Assembly: GCF_042654365.1 (NCBI RefSeq)
Contig: NZ_JBHSGG010000015.1
Coordinates: 42,850 to 106,849, forward strand
DNA from: Coralloluteibacterium thermophilum
Lineage (GTDB): Bacteria; Pseudomonadota; Gammaproteobacteria; Xanthomonadales; Xanthomonadaceae
Length of the DNA stretch: 64,000 nucleotides
Direction: 5' to 3'
Each line of letters begins with the position of its first letter. Within the stretch, counting starts at the first letter, position 1. Under the pieces are notes generated by a model, which saw only the letters and a list, made by a program, of their open reading frames with translations, did no database searches and was not told the DNA's origin. This document shows, piece after piece, positions 50,776 to 60,075 of the stretch. A program made the translations under genes and the position numbers.

Positions 50776-51813
50776 ATGGATATCGCTGAACTGCTGGCCT
50801 TCTCGGTCAAGAACCGGGCGTCCGACCTGCACCTGTCCGCCGGGCTGCCGCCGCTGATCCGCGTCGATGGCGACGTGCGCCGCATCAACATCCCGGCGCT
50901 CGACCACAAGCAGGTGCACGCGCTGGTCTACGACATCATGTCGGACAAGCAGCGCCGCGACTACGAGGAGTTCCTCGAGGTCGACTTCTCGTTCGAGATC
51001 CCGGGCATGGCGCGCTTCCGCGTCAACGCCTTCAACCAGAACCGCGGCGCGGGCGCGGTGTTCCGCACCATTCCCTCCGAGGTCCTCACGCTCGAGGACC
51101 TGGCCACGCCGCCGATCTTCCGCGAGCTCATCGAACAGCCGCAGGGCCTGATCCTGGTGACCGGCCCCACGGGCTCGGGCAAGTCGACCACGCTCGCGGC
51201 GATGATCGACTACATCAACAAGACTCAGTACGGGCACATCCTCACCGTCGAGGACCCGATCGAGTTCGTGCACACCTCGCAGAAGTGCCTGATCAACCAG
51301 CGCGAGATCCACCGCGACACGCACGGCTTCAACGAGGCCCTGCGCTCGGCGCTGCGCGAGGACCCCGACTACGTGCTGGTCGGCGAAATGCGCGACCTGG
51401 AGACCATCCGCCTGGCGCTGACCGCCGCGGAGACCGGCCACCTGGTGTTCGGCACCCTGCACACCAGCTCGGCCGCCAAGACCATCGACCGCATCATCGA
51501 CGTGTTCCCCGCCGGCGAGAAGCCGATGGTGCGCTCGATGCTGTCGGAGTCGCTGCGCGCGGTGATCTCGCAGGCCCTGCTGAAGAAGGTGGGCGGCGGC
51601 CGTACCGCCGCGTGGGAGATCATGGTCGGCACCCCGGCGATCCGGAACCTGATTCGCGAGGACAAGGTGGCGCAGATGTACTCCGCCATCCAGACCGGCC
51701 AGCAGGCCGGCATGATGACCCTCGATCAGCACCTGCAGGACCTGGTCAAGCGCGGGCTGGTGACGCGCCACCAGGCGAAGGAATACGCGAAGGACAAGCG
51801 CCTGTTCGAATAG
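50776..51813 (+). CDS. pilT: Type IV pilus retraction ATPase PilT
   Basis: A 345-residue hexameric ATPase on the inner face of the inner membrane that drives pilus retraction. The Walker A motif is TGPTGSGKSTT with Lys136, the Asp box is LTVEDPIEFVH, Walker B is LVGEMRDLETIRLALTAAET, and the C-terminal AIRNLIRED is the PilT-specific retraction motif. The length matches Pseudomonas PilT. pilU follows 106 bases later. Confidence 0.98.
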   Translation: MDIAELLAFSVKNRASDLHLSAGLPPLIRVDGDVRRINIPALDHKQVHALVYDIMSDKQRRDYEEFLEVDFSFEIPGMARFRVNAFNQNRGAGAVFRTIPSEVLTLEDLATPPIFRELIEQPQGLILVTGPTGSGKSTTLAAMIDYINKTQYGHILTVEDPIEFVHTSQKCLINQREIHRDTHGFNEALRSALREDPDYVLVGEMRDLETIRLALTAAETGHLVFGTLHTSSAAKTIDRIIDVFPAGEKPMVRSMLSESLRAVISQALLKKVGGGRTAAWEIMVGTPAIRNLIREDKVAQMYSAIQTGQQAGMMTLDQHLQDLVKRGLVTRHQAKEYAKDKRLFE

Positions 51814-51919
51814 CGGACCGGTGCACGGCGCGCCGGCGGCCCTGGCGGTATCGTCGGCGCTGGACCGCCCGGTGCGCCGGGCCGTAGAACGTTGGATTCG
51901 CTGGCCCCGGAGGCCTGAC

Positions 51920-53050
51920 GTGAGCACGATCGATTTCTCGTCCTTCCTGAAGCTGATGGCGCACAAGAAGGCGTCGGATCTCTTCATCACCGCCGGCGTG
52001 CCGCCGTCCATGAAGGTCCACGGCAAGATCGCGCCGATCACCCAGAGCCCGCTGACGCCGCAGCAGAGCCGCGACCTGGTGCTGGGCGTGATGAACCCCG
52101 CGCAGCGCGAGGAGTTCGAGAAGACCCACGAGTGCCAGTTCGCCATCGGCGTCTCGGGCGTGGGCCGCTTCCGCGTGAGCTGCTTCTACCAGCGCAACCA
52201 GGTCGGCATGGTGCTGCGCCGGATCGAGACCAGGATCCCGAGCATCGAGGAGCTCAACCTGCCGCCGGTGGTCAAGACCCTGGCGATGACCAAGCGCGGC
52301 ATCGTGATCTTCGTCGGCGCCACCGGCACCGGCAAGTCCACGTCGATGGCGGCGCTGATCGGTTACCGCAACCAGAATTCGACCGGGCACATCATCACCA
52401 TCGAGGACCCGATCGAGTTCGTGCACAAGCACGAGGGCTGCATCGTCACCCAGCGCGAGGTCGGCATCGACACCGACAGCTGGGAGGCCGCGCTGAAGAA
52501 CACCCTCCGCCAGGCGCCCGACGTCATCATGATCGGCGAGGTGCGCACGCGCGAGGGCATGGACCACGCCATCGCCTTCGCCGAGACCGGCCATCTGGTG
52601 CTGTGCACCCTGCATGCGAACAACGCCAACCAGGCGATGGACCGCATCATCAACTTCTTCCCGGAGGACCGGCGCAGCCAGCTGCTGATGGACCTGTCGC
52701 TGAACCTCAAGGGCGTGGTCGCGCAGCAGCTCATCCCGACCCCGGACGGGCGCGGGCGGCGCGTCGCGCTGGAGATCCTGCTCGGCACGCCGCTGGTGCA
52801 GGACTACATCCGCGACGGCGAGATCCACAAGCTCAAGGACGTCATGAAGGAATCGACGAACCTGGGCATGAAGACCTTCGACCAGGCGTTGTTCGAGCTC
52901 TACCAGGCCGGCGAGATCTCCTACGAGGACGCGCTGCGCCACGCCGACTCCCAGAACGAGGTGCGGCTGAAGATCAAGCTCGCCCAGGGCGGCGATGCCC
53001 ACACCCTCAGCCAGGGCCTCGACGGCGTCGAGCTCTCGGAAATCCGCTGA
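51920..53050 (+). CDS. pilU: Type IV pilus retraction ATPase PilU
   Basis: A 376-residue PilT paralogue that works with PilT to give force for retraction. A GTG at 51920 is the start, with CCGGAGG 7 bases upstream; an in-frame ATG at 51821 has none. The opening, IDFSSFLKLMAHKKASDLFI, is PilU-like. Walker A is VGATGTGKSTS (Lys139) and Walker B is MIGEVRTREGMDHAIAFAET. The C-terminal motif is TPLVQDYIRDGE instead of AIRNLIRE, which separates it from PilT. Confidence 0.97.
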   Translation: MSTIDFSSFLKLMAHKKASDLFITAGVPPSMKVHGKIAPITQSPLTPQQSRDLVLGVMNPAQREEFEKTHECQFAIGVSGVGRFRVSCFYQRNQVGMVLRRIETRIPSIEELNLPPVVKTLAMTKRGIVIFVGATGTGKSTSMAALIGYRNQNSTGHIITIEDPIEFVHKHEGCIVTQREVGIDTDSWEAALKNTLRQAPDVIMIGEVRTREGMDHAIAFAETGHLVLCTLHANNANQAMDRIINFFPEDRRSQLLMDLSLNLKGVVAQQLIPTPDGRGRRVALEILLGTPLVQDYIRDGEIHKLKDVMKESTNLGMKTFDQALFELYQAGEISYEDALRHADSQNEVRLKIKLAQGGDAHTLSQGLDGVELSEIR

Positions 53051-53239
53051 CGCCGCGCCTGCGCCGCCGCCTCCGGCCGACGCCGGGGGCGGTCGGCTGA
53101 ACGGCCGGCCGGCGCGTTCATTTGCGCTGTACTGCCGGGTCGCCTAGCCTTGGCGCACCCATCCCCGCTGCGCGTCCCACGGACGCCTTTTCTGCAGCAC
53201 TCCCCTTCACCGCTACCCACTTTCTAAGGAGCCGACTCC

Positions 53240-53719
53240 ATGGAGATCGCGCAGAACAGCGTCGCCACGTTCCACTACACCCTGACCGACGACGCAGGCG
53301 CCGTACTCGACACATCGTCCGGCCGCGAGCCGCTGGCCTACCTGCACGGCGCGGGCAACATCGTGCCGGGCCTCGAGAGCGCGCTCGAGGGCAAGAAGGC
53401 GGGCGACCGCCTCAAGGTCGACGTCAAGCCCGAGGAGGGCTACGGCGTGCGCCACGAGCAGCTCGTCCAGCAGGTGCCGCGCGAGGCCTTCCAGGGTGTC
53501 GAGGACGTCCAGGTCGGCATGCAGTTCCAGGCCCAGACCCAGGGCGGCGCGCTCTCCGTCGTGGTCACCGAGGTGAAGGACGGGATCGTCACCGTCGACG
53601 GCAACCACCCGCTCGCGGGCAAGACCCTGCACTTCGAGGTCGAGATCACCGACGTGCGCGCCGCCTCGGCCGAAGAGCTCCAGCACGGCCATGCGCACGG
53701 TGTCGGCGGCGCCCACTGA
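53240..53719 (+). CDS. FKBP-type peptidyl-prolyl isomerase, SlyD-like
   Basis: A 159-residue chaperone and prolyl isomerase. It starts with EIAQNSVATFHYTLTDDAG, has the FKBP core (YLHGAGNIVPGLESALEG) and the inserted flap domain (EGYGVRHEQLVQQVPREAFQ, GMQFQAQ), and ends in a short His-rich tail (HGHAHGVGGAH). E. coli SlyD is longer with a Cys/His-rich nickel tail; here the tail is short and lacks Cys, so metal binding is likely limited. A terminator follows. Confidence 0.93.
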   Translation: MEIAQNSVATFHYTLTDDAGAVLDTSSGREPLAYLHGAGNIVPGLESALEGKKAGDRLKVDVKPEEGYGVRHEQLVQQVPREAFQGVEDVQVGMQFQAQTQGGALSVVVTEVKDGIVTVDGNHPLAGKTLHFEVEITDVRAASAEELQHGHAHGVGGAH

Positions 53720-53740
53720 CGCTTTTCGCCCCTGCGTGCG

Positions 53741-53772
53741 CGACGCCCGGCTCCGGCCGGGCGTCGTCGTTT
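53741..53772 (+). terminator. Terminator of the slyD-like gene
   Basis: CGACGCCCGGC (53741-53751), loop TCCG, GCCGGGCGTCG (53756-53766), then TCGTTTC. An 11-bp perfect stem between convergent genes. Confidence 0.8.
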
Positions 53773-54335
53773 CAGGGGATGGGTGCGGGCAGCGCCCGGC
53801 GCCATGCCGGATCGCAGGCGAGGATGCGCGCGTGGACCGGGCAGTCCGGCCGGTGGGCGCCGGGCAGGTAGCCCGTGCTCATCAGGAATTCGCCCACGAT
53901 CTCGCCGCCGGTGAAGCGGAAGGTGCGGCGGAACAGCCGGACCCAGGCCGCCTTGTCGACGCCGCAGCGCGCCGCCTCCGCGTCGAGCCAGGCGGCCAGC
54001 GACCCGTGGCGGGCGACCAGGTCCAGCGCCACGCCGGCGTTGTGCACCGCCGCGGCCACCTTGAGCCGGTTGCGGACGATGCCGGGATCGCTCAACAGGC
54101 GGGCGACGTCCGCCTCCCCGTAGGCCGCCACGCGCGCGATGTCGAAGTCGTGGTACGCGCGGCGGAAGCCCTCGCGCTTGTTGAGGATGGTCAGCCAGCT
54201 CAGCCCGGCCTGGTTGATCTCGAGGACGAGGCGCTCGAACAACTGGCGGTCGTCGTCGACGGGAAAGCCGTATTCGAGGTCGTGGTAGGGCGCATGCACC
54301 GGGTGGCCGGGTGCGCTGTCGCAATAGCCGCTCAT
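53772..54335 (-). CDS. tag: DNA-3-methyladenine glycosylase I
   Basis: A 187-residue base-excision repair enzyme removing 3-methyladenine. Signatures: YHDLEYGFPVDDDRQLFERL, LVLEINQAGLSWLTILNKRE and FRRAYHDFDIARVAAYGEAD, with a C-terminal zinc-site pattern (HRPDCPVH) that pairs with Cys5 and an early His. The start at 54335 gives MSGYCDSA. The frame extends upstream but only through Arg-rich residues. It is convergent with slyD and divergent from yqgE. Confidence 0.92.
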   Translation of the reverse strand: MSGYCDSAPGHPVHAPYHDLEYGFPVDDDRQLFERLVLEINQAGLSWLTILNKREGFRRAYHDFDIARVAAYGEADVARLLSDPGIVRNRLKVAAAVHNAGVALDLVARHGSLAAWLDAEAARCGVDKAAWVRLFRRTFRFTGGEIVGEFLMSTGYLPGAHRPDCPVHARILACDPAWRRALPAPIP

Positions 54336-54499
54336 CCGCGGAGTATGCCGTCGCCGGCGTCGCGCAGGCGGTGTCCGGCCGGGAGGTCGTGCCTTCCCGG
54401 GAACCGATGCGGGCAGGGCAGGGTCGCGCGGCGCCCCCACCTTCCGGCGACGGTGGCGCATTTCATCTCGGCGTGCACGACACGCTCTAGAATGCGCCC

Positions 54500-55063
54500 A
54501 TGGACCCCGAACATTCGCTCGCCAATCACCTGCTGGTGGCCATGCCCGCCATGGATGATCCCAATTTCGCGCGCGGAGTGACGCTGTTGCTGCAGCACGA
54601 CGAGGACGGCGCCATGGGGCTGGTGGTCAATCGCCTGTCCGACTTCACCCTCGGCGAGGTGCTGCGGCAGATGGGCATCCATCCCGACGATCCTGCGCTG
54701 GCGGCGCGGCCGGTCCTGCTCGGCGGGCCGGTGCAGCCCGAGCGCGGCTTCGTGCTGCACGACGACGCCCGCGACTGGGGGTCGACGTTGCGCGTCGGCG
54801 GCGGCCTCGGCGTGACCACCTCGCGCGACATCCTCGAGGCCATGGCCCGGGGCGACGGTCCCGCGCATTCGCTGCTGGTGCTGGGCTATGCCGGCTGGGG
54901 CGCGGGCCAGCTCGAGCAGGAGCTCGCCGAGAACGCGTGGCTCACCGTGCCGGCCGACGCCAGCCTGCTGTTCGACACGCCGCTCGAGGCGCGCTGGCAG
55001 GCCGCCGCCGGTCGCATCGGGGTGGACCTGGGGCGCCTCGCCGACTATTCCGGCCGCGCCTGA
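54500..55063 (+). CDS. YqgE/AlgH family protein
   Basis: A 187-residue protein of the UPF0301 (YqgE/AlgH) family: LLVAMPAMDDPNFARGVTLL, DGAMGLVVNRLSDFTLGEVL, LLGGPVQPERGFVLH, and LLVLGYAGWGAGQLEQEL. The biochemical function is unknown. It sits directly before ruvX, the order conserved in many gammaproteobacteria; the ruvX GTG begins 1 base after its stop. Confidence 0.96.
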   Translation: MDPEHSLANHLLVAMPAMDDPNFARGVTLLLQHDEDGAMGLVVNRLSDFTLGEVLRQMGIHPDDPALAARPVLLGGPVQPERGFVLHDDARDWGSTLRVGGGLGVTTSRDILEAMARGDGPAHSLLVLGYAGWGAGQLEQELAENAWLTVPADASLLFDTPLEARWQAAAGRIGVDLGRLADYSGRA

Positions 55064-55064
55064 C

Positions 55065-55529
55065 GTGTCGGGCGGTACGGTGCTCGGCTTCGACGTCGGG
55101 TCGCGGCGCATCGGCGTCGCGGTCGGCAACGGCCTCACGGCCTCGGCGCGGGAGCTGTGCGTGGTCGACGTGCGCGAGGGCGTGCCGGACTGGAGCCGGA
55201 TCGAGGCCTCGATCCGCGAGTGGCGCCCGGAGGCGCTGGTGGTCGGCGATCCGCGTACCCTCGACGACGAGGAGGGGCAGCAGCCCGCACGGCGTCGCGC
55301 GCAGCGCTTCGCGCGCGAGCTGCAGGCGCGCAGCGGCCTGCCGACCTGGCTCGTCGACGAGCGCTCCAGCTCGATGGAGGCGGCGCGGCGTTTCGCCGCG
55401 GGCCGCGCCGCAGGCACGCGGCGGCGCAGCCAGGCACAGAACCTCGACGCGCTGGCGGCAGTGGTCATCGTCGAGCGCTGGTTCGAGGCGCCGGGCGACG
55501 CGCAGCGGGCGCCCTCGCCCGAGGGGTGA
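55065..55529 (+). CDS. ruvX: Holliday junction resolvase-like RuvX/YqgF
   Basis: A 154-residue RNase H-fold protein required for 16S rRNA 5'-end processing in E. coli. The first metal Asp is in VLGFDVGSRRIGVAVGN; PEALVVGDPRTLDDEEG, WLVDERSSSMEAARRFAAGR and QNLDALAAVVIVERWF give the other conserved spots. A GTG start at 55065 is used, as no ATG fits. It lies between yqgE and pyrB on the same strand. Confidence 0.94.
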   Translation: MSGGTVLGFDVGSRRIGVAVGNGLTASARELCVVDVREGVPDWSRIEASIREWRPEALVVGDPRTLDDEEGQQPARRRAQRFARELQARSGLPTWLVDERSSSMEAARRFAAGRAAGTRRRSQAQNLDALAAVVIVERWFEAPGDAQRAPSPEG

Positions 55530-55603
55530 ACCGAAGCGCCGCGGCGTCGCCGCGAGCGGCTACCATGCGCGCCGGACCTGCCTACCGATTCCACATCCTG
55601 CGC

Positions 55604-56593
55604 ATGAGCGACCTGCAGCTTCGACCCGACGGCGGCCTGCGCCATTTCCTCACCCTGGAAGGCCTGCCCCGGGCGTTGCTGGAGAGCCTGCTCGACCGCG
55701 CCCAGGCGCTGCGCGACGAGGCCTTCTCCGGGGTCGCGCTGCGCAACCGCCTGCTCGGGCAGACGGTGTGCAATCTCTTCTTCGAGCCCTCCACGCGCAC
55801 CCGCAGCAGCTTCCAGCTGGCGGCCGCGCGTCTGGGGGCCGACGTGCTCAACTTCGACGCCGCCAGCGCCTCGACCAAGAAGGGCGAGACCGACCTCGAT
55901 ACGCTCAAGACCCTGCGGGCCATGGGCGTCGACGCCTTCGTGATCCGGCACGCCCAGGACGGCGCGGTGGACGCGCTGGCCGACCGGGCCGGCGGTGCGG
56001 CCCTGATCAACGCGGGCGACGGCCGTCGCGCGCATCCGACGCAGGGCCTGCTGGACATGCTCACCCTGCGCCAGCGCAAGGGCGCGGATTTCTCGCGGCT
56101 GCGGGTGCTGATGGTGGGCGACATCCTCCATTCGCGCGTGGCGCGCTCGGACCTGCACGCCCTGCGGACGCTGGGCGCCGGCGAGATCCGCGTCTGCGGG
56201 CCCGACGCGCTCCTGCCGGGCGACGACGTCCTGCACGGCTGCGTCCGGGTGCCGCGCCTGGACGAGGCGGTCGAGGGCGTGGACGCGGTCTTCATGCTGC
56301 GGTTGCAGCGCGAGCGCATGGTCGAGGGGCTGGTGCCGTCCCTCGACGACTACTTCCGGGACTACGGCCTCGATCCCGCTCGGCTGCGGCGGGCGGCGCC
56401 GGGTGCGGTGGTCCTGCATCCGGGGCCGATCAACCGCGGCGTGGAGATCGCGGACGCGGTGGCCGACGGGGCGCAGTCGGTGATCCTGGACCAGGTCGCG
56501 AACGGCGTGGCCGCGCGCATGGCGGTGCTGGAGGCGCTGCTCGAACCGTCCCACCACCTGCAGCCGACCTTCCCGGTCGCCCGCCGCGCCTGA
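55604..56593 (+). CDS. pyrB: Aspartate carbamoyltransferase catalytic subunit
   Basis: A 329-residue enzyme for the first committed step of pyrimidine synthesis. The carbamoyl-phosphate site is FFEPSTRTRSSFQ; SASTKKGETDLDTLKTLRA follows, with NAGDGRRAHPTQGLLDMLTL, VGDILHSRVARSD and VVLHPGPINRGVEI. The ATG at 55604 gives MSDLQLRPDG, in line with xanthomonad PyrB. An ATG at 55565 is also in frame but less likely. No pyrI or pseudo-pyrC gene is adjacent. Confidence 0.96.
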   Translation: MSDLQLRPDGGLRHFLTLEGLPRALLESLLDRAQALRDEAFSGVALRNRLLGQTVCNLFFEPSTRTRSSFQLAAARLGADVLNFDAASASTKKGETDLDTLKTLRAMGVDAFVIRHAQDGAVDALADRAGGAALINAGDGRRAHPTQGLLDMLTLRQRKGADFSRLRVLMVGDILHSRVARSDLHALRTLGAGEIRVCGPDALLPGDDVLHGCVRVPRLDEAVEGVDAVFMLRLQRERMVEGLVPSLDDYFRDYGLDPARLRRAAPGAVVLHPGPINRGVEIADAVADGAQSVILDQVANGVAARMAVLEALLEPSHHLQPTFPVARRA

Positions 56594-56618
56594 TCCCGGC
56601 GCGCGGCCGGGCGCCCCG

Positions 56619-57485
56619 CTACTGGTCGCGGAGGGTGCCGCCCGGCAGGAACTGCCAGGTGCGCGTGATGTGCAGGATGTCCACGTCCTCGTCCGCCGGC
56701 AGGCGCTCGAAGGGCTGCGACAGGCGCACGATGCGCTCCACCGATTCGTCCAGCAGGCGGATGCCGCTGGACTCGTTGATGACGATGTTCTCAACGCTGC
56801 CGTCGCGGCGGACGGCAACGGTCACCCGTACCTGCCCGCTCAGCCCCCGGCGGCGGGCCTCGTCCGGGTAGTTCAGATTGCCGACGCGCTCCACCCGCTG
56901 GACCCAGGCGCGGAGATAGGCGGCGTAGGCGTACTCGCGCGTGCTCGCGGAGACGAACTTGCGTCGCGGCTTGCGCGCGTAGAGCTCCTGCTCGCGCTCG
57001 ATCTCCGCCGCCAGGCGCGCCATCTCCAGGTCCTCCTCGATGAGTTCCCGGCCGGTGGGCAGTGTCCGGCGGCTGCTGGCGAGGGCCTCCCGCGGGCGAG
57101 CGACGCGTTCCTCGGCGCGCGGTGCCGCCAGGACGCGGGCGACCGCGGCGGGCTCCGGCGGCGGGGCCTGGGCCTCGATGGGCTGCGGCGCGACGCCGGG
57201 ATTCGGTCGCGGTACCGAGGAGGGCTGCGGCTCGCGCGGGCGGCGCGCCTCGTCCTGATCGCCGCCGCCCTGCTGGGCGGCCTGGGCCAGGAAGTCGGCC
57301 CGCTCGGGCGGCGTGTCGTCGCGGGTCTGGACCAGGATGACGTCCAGGGTCGGCACGATGGGCGCCGCGTCCTCCAGCGTGAAGCCGATGCCCAGCAGGA
57401 TCACGCCGTGCGCGATCGCCGAGAAAGCCAGGGTCGCCGCCAGGCGGTCGCCGCTCCCGGCGCGGGGTGCCGCAGCGGCCGTCAT
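56619..57485 (-). CDS. Energy transducer TonB-like protein
   Basis: A 288-residue protein with one N-terminal membrane anchor (LAATLAFSAIAHGVILLGIG), a long Pro/Ala/Arg-rich periplasmic spacer and a C-terminal TonB domain (NLNYPDEARRRGLSGQVRVT, VRRDGSVENIVINESSG, VRLSQPFERLPADED). It could pass proton-motive energy to the outer-membrane receptors in this window, or serve the Type IV pilus-linked envelope as some gshB-linked TonB3 proteins do. It overlaps gshB by ATGA. No exbB or exbD is adjacent. Confidence 0.92.
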   Translation of the reverse strand: MTAAAAPRAGSGDRLAATLAFSAIAHGVILLGIGFTLEDAAPIVPTLDVILVQTRDDTPPERADFLAQAAQQGGGDQDEARRPREPQPSSVPRPNPGVAPQPIEAQAPPPEPAAVARVLAAPRAEERVARPREALASSRRTLPTGRELIEEDLEMARLAAEIEREQELYARKPRRKFVSASTREYAYAAYLRAWVQRVERVGNLNYPDEARRRGLSGQVRVTVAVRRDGSVENIVINESSGIRLLDESVERIVRLSQPFERLPADEDVDILHITRTWQFLPGGTLRDQ

Positions 57486-58432
57486 GCGCCCAGGCGCGCC
57501 TCGATCACGTCGAACAACTGCGCCGAGATGTTCAGCCCGAACTGGGCATCGAGCTCGCGCACGCAGGTCGGGCTGGTGACGTTGACCTCGGTCAGGTAGT
57601 CGCCGATGACGTCGAGCCCGACGAACAGCATGCCGCGTCGCCGCAGTTCCGGCGCGACCTGGGCCGCGATCCAGCGGTCGCGCTCGGACAGCGGCTGCCC
57701 GACGCCGCGGCCGCCGACCGCGAGATTGCCGCGGAACTCGTCGCCCTGCGGGATGCGCGCCAGCGCGTAGTCCACCGGCACGCCGTCGACCAGGAGGATG
57801 CGCTTGTCGCCCGCGGCGATCTCCGGGATGTAGCGCTGCGCCATCGCCAGCCGGCGCCCGCCGTCGGCGAGGGTCTCGATGATGACGTTGAGGTTCGGGT
57901 CCCCGGGCGCGGTCTTGAAGATCGAGCGCCCGCCCATGCCGTCGAGCGGCTTCAGGATGCAGGCACCGTGCTCGGCCACGAAGGCCCGCAGCACCTGCGC
58001 GTCGCGCGAGACCACGGTCGGCGGACAGCACTGCGGGAAGAGCAGGGCGGCGAGCTTCTCGTTCAGGTCGCGCAGGCCCTGCGGGTCGTTGACCACCAGC
58101 ACGCCCTCGTCCTGCGCCAGGCTCAGGACCTGGGTGTCGTAGACGAACTCGGCATCGACCGGCGGGTCCTTGCGCATCAGCACCGCGGCCATGTCGGCCA
58201 GCGGCCGCAGGCGCGCCGGGCCGAGCTCGAACCAGGCCGAGGCGTCGTCGGCGACCCGCAGCGGGGCGAGCGTCGCGTGCGCGCGCCCTCCGGAGACGCC
58301 CAGGCTGCCCGGGAGGACGTAGTGCAGCGCGTGCCCCCGGCGCTGGGCCTCCAGCAGCATGGCGAAGGTGGTGTCCTTGGCGATCCTGATCGACCCGATC
58401 GGGTCCATCACCACCGCGATGGCATGGGGCAT
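57482..58432 (-). CDS. gshB: Glutathione synthetase
   Basis: A 316-residue ATP-grasp enzyme that joins gamma-glutamylcysteine and glycine. Signatures: AIAVVMDPIGSIRIAKDTTF, LMRKDPPVDAEFVYDT, ILKPLDGMGGRSIFK, DKRILLVDGVPVDYALARIP and VNVTSPTCVREL. It overlaps the tonB-like gene by ATGA and is divergent from pilG, the order known in Pseudomonas and Xanthomonas. Confidence 0.97.
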   Translation of the reverse strand: MPHAIAVVMDPIGSIRIAKDTTFAMLLEAQRRGHALHYVLPGSLGVSGGRAHATLAPLRVADDASAWFELGPARLRPLADMAAVLMRKDPPVDAEFVYDTQVLSLAQDEGVLVVNDPQGLRDLNEKLAALLFPQCCPPTVVSRDAQVLRAFVAEHGACILKPLDGMGGRSIFKTAPGDPNLNVIIETLADGGRRLAMAQRYIPEIAAGDKRILLVDGVPVDYALARIPQGDEFRGNLAVGGRGVGQPLSERDRWIAAQVAPELRRRGMLFVGLDVIGDYLTEVNVTSPTCVRELDAQFGLNISAQLFDVIEARLGA

Positions 58433-58521
58433 AGAGGGCGTATCCGTGACGCGTTCCGCAGATATCGTAGCAGCGGCCCGGCGCGGCCCGCGTGGCGTGC
58501 ATCACAGGGCGCAATCGCATC

Positions 58522-58550
58522 TACAGTTTCCGCAGCGGCTACGGTATAAA
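58522..58550 (+). promoter_or_regulatory. Putative pilG promoter
   Basis: TATAAA (58545-58550) is a good -10, with a poor -35-like TACAGT at 58522-58527 (17-base spacer). It starts the pil-chp operon about 65 bases before the pilG ATG. An activator may be needed. Confidence 0.45.
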
Positions 58551-58622
58551 GGCCCTACGCGCGACCGGCGGCAGCCGTCCTGCAGGGGTACGTGGCAGCA
58601 GCATCCAGGGGATTGGAACTCG

Positions 58623-59036
58623 ATGGACGACAGTAACCGCGCCGGCAGCCTCGCCGGGCTTCGGGTCATGGTGATCGACGACTCGAAGACCATCCGCCGG
58701 ACAGCGGAGACGCTCCTCAAGAAGGAGGGGTGCGAAGTTGTCACCGCGACCGACGGCTTCGAGGCGCTCGCCAAGATCGCCGACCAGCAGCCGCAGATCA
58801 TCTTCGTCGACATCATGATGCCCCGGCTGGACGGGTATCAGACCTGCGCGCTGATCAAGAACAACCAGATGTACCGGTCCACGCCGGTGATCATGCTGTC
58901 CTCGAAGGACGGCCTGTTCGACAAGGCGCGCGGCCGCATCGTGGGCTCCGAGCAGTACCTCACCAAGCCGTTCACGCGCGAGGAACTGCTCTCGGCCATC
59001 CGCACGCACGTCGCAGCCGCGCCAGACGCGGGCTGA
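58623..59036 (+). CDS. pilG: Twitching motility response regulator PilG
   Basis: A 137-residue single-domain CheY-like regulator. The phospho-acceptor is Asp63 in IIFVDIMMPRLDGYQ; the acidic pair is in MVIDDSKTIRRTAETLL, the Thr/Ser switch in VIMLSSKDGLFDKARGRIVG and the Lys in YLTKPFTREELL. PilG drives pilus extension through the Chp kinase and adenylate cyclase in relatives. First gene of the Chp operon. Confidence 0.97.
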   Translation: MDDSNRAGSLAGLRVMVIDDSKTIRRTAETLLKKEGCEVVTATDGFEALAKIADQQPQIIFVDIMMPRLDGYQTCALIKNNQMYRSTPVIMLSSKDGLFDKARGRIVGSEQYLTKPFTREELLSAIRTHVAAAPDAG

Positions 59037-59070
59037 GGCCGACACACACCGCCATCTGAAAGGGGATCAA

Positions 59071-59439
59071 ATGGCACGGATTCTGCTCATCGAGGACTCG
59101 CCGACCGATACGGCGGTCTTCATCGGGATGCTGACCCGCAACGGCCACCAGGTCGAATCCGCCGGCTCGGCGGAGGACGGCATCGAGAAGGCGCGGGCGC
59201 TGCGCCCCGACCTCATCCTCATGGACGTGATCCTGCCGGGGATGAACGGCTTCCAGGCGACCCGCGCGCTCACGCGCGATCCGGACACCAAGCACATTCC
59301 GGTCGTCATCGTCAGCACCAAGGGCATGGAGACGGACAAGGTCTGGGGGCTCCGCCAGGGCGCGAAGGACTACCTAGTCAAGCCGCCGGAGGAACGCGAC
59401 CTCATCGCGCGGATCCAGACGATCCTCGGGGCCGCCTGA
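59071..59439 (+). CDS. pilH: Twitching motility response regulator PilH
   Basis: A 122-residue CheY-like regulator, phospho-acceptor Asp52 (LILMDVILPGMNGFQ), with ILLIEDSPTDTAV and the Lys in KDYLVKPPEERDLIARI. PilH acts with PilG to tune pilus dynamics, likely through PilU/PilT. The stop is followed at once by the pilI GTG (TGAGTG), so they are coupled. Confidence 0.97.
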   Translation: MARILLIEDSPTDTAVFIGMLTRNGHQVESAGSAEDGIEKARALRPDLILMDVILPGMNGFQATRALTRDPDTKHIPVVIVSTKGMETDKVWGLRQGAKDYLVKPPEERDLIARIQTILGAA

Positions 59440-59973
59440 GTGGGTGCCCGGCCGTCCCCGTTCGAGATCCTTGCGGCCTACGAGGCCCGCAGTCTCGTGC
59501 ATGTGGCGGGCCTCCCGGAGGAAGCGGACGCGCCCGGGCACTGGCGCGGCGTGGGATTCCGCATCGGCGCGCGCCGGCTGGTGTCGGCCTTCGACGAGGT
59601 CATCGAGATCCTGCCCATGCCGCAGGTGACGCCGGTGCCGGGTGCCCAGCCGTGGATGCTGGGCGTGGCGAACCTGCGCGGTACGCTGTTGCCGGTGGTG
59701 GACCTCAAGTTGTTCCTCGAGGGCGAGCGGACGGTGCTGCACGAGGGCCAGCGCGTGCTGGTGATGCGCCAGCCGGGCGGGGACGTGGCGGTGCTGATCG
59801 ACGAGCTCTACGGGCAGCGCGGCTTCCACGACGAGCACGCCGTGGCGCCGGAGGTCGAGGGCCGCTACCGCCATTTCGTGGAGCGCGCCTATCTGCTCGA
59901 CGGGCAGGTCTGGAGCGTGTTCGACATGACGCGGCTGGCACGCACGCCGGAGTTCCGGCAGGCGGCGGCCTGA
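59440..59973 (+). CDS. pilI: CheW-like adaptor PilI
   Basis: A 177-residue CheW-domain protein that links PilJ to the ChpA kinase. It has GVGFRIGARRLVSAFDEVIE, PVPGAQPWMLGVANLRGTLL, PVVDLKLFLEGE and VLVMRQPGGDVAVLIDELYG. It begins at a GTG directly after the pilH stop, with the ribosome site likely inside pilH, and precedes pilJ. Confidence 0.95.
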   Translation: MGARPSPFEILAAYEARSLVHVAGLPEEADAPGHWRGVGFRIGARRLVSAFDEVIEILPMPQVTPVPGAQPWMLGVANLRGTLLPVVDLKLFLEGERTVLHEGQRVLVMRQPGGDVAVLIDELYGQRGFHDEHAVAPEVEGRYRHFVERAYLLDGQVWSVFDMTRLARTPEFRQAAA

Positions 59974-60075
59974 GCGGAGCGTGCCGTGCAGGGGGCGGTG
60001 CGAGCCGAAGGGTGCGCACCGGTGCGGGAATCTGATCCGTCAGCGGATCGTGGACTTTCATCCAGGGGTTGAATC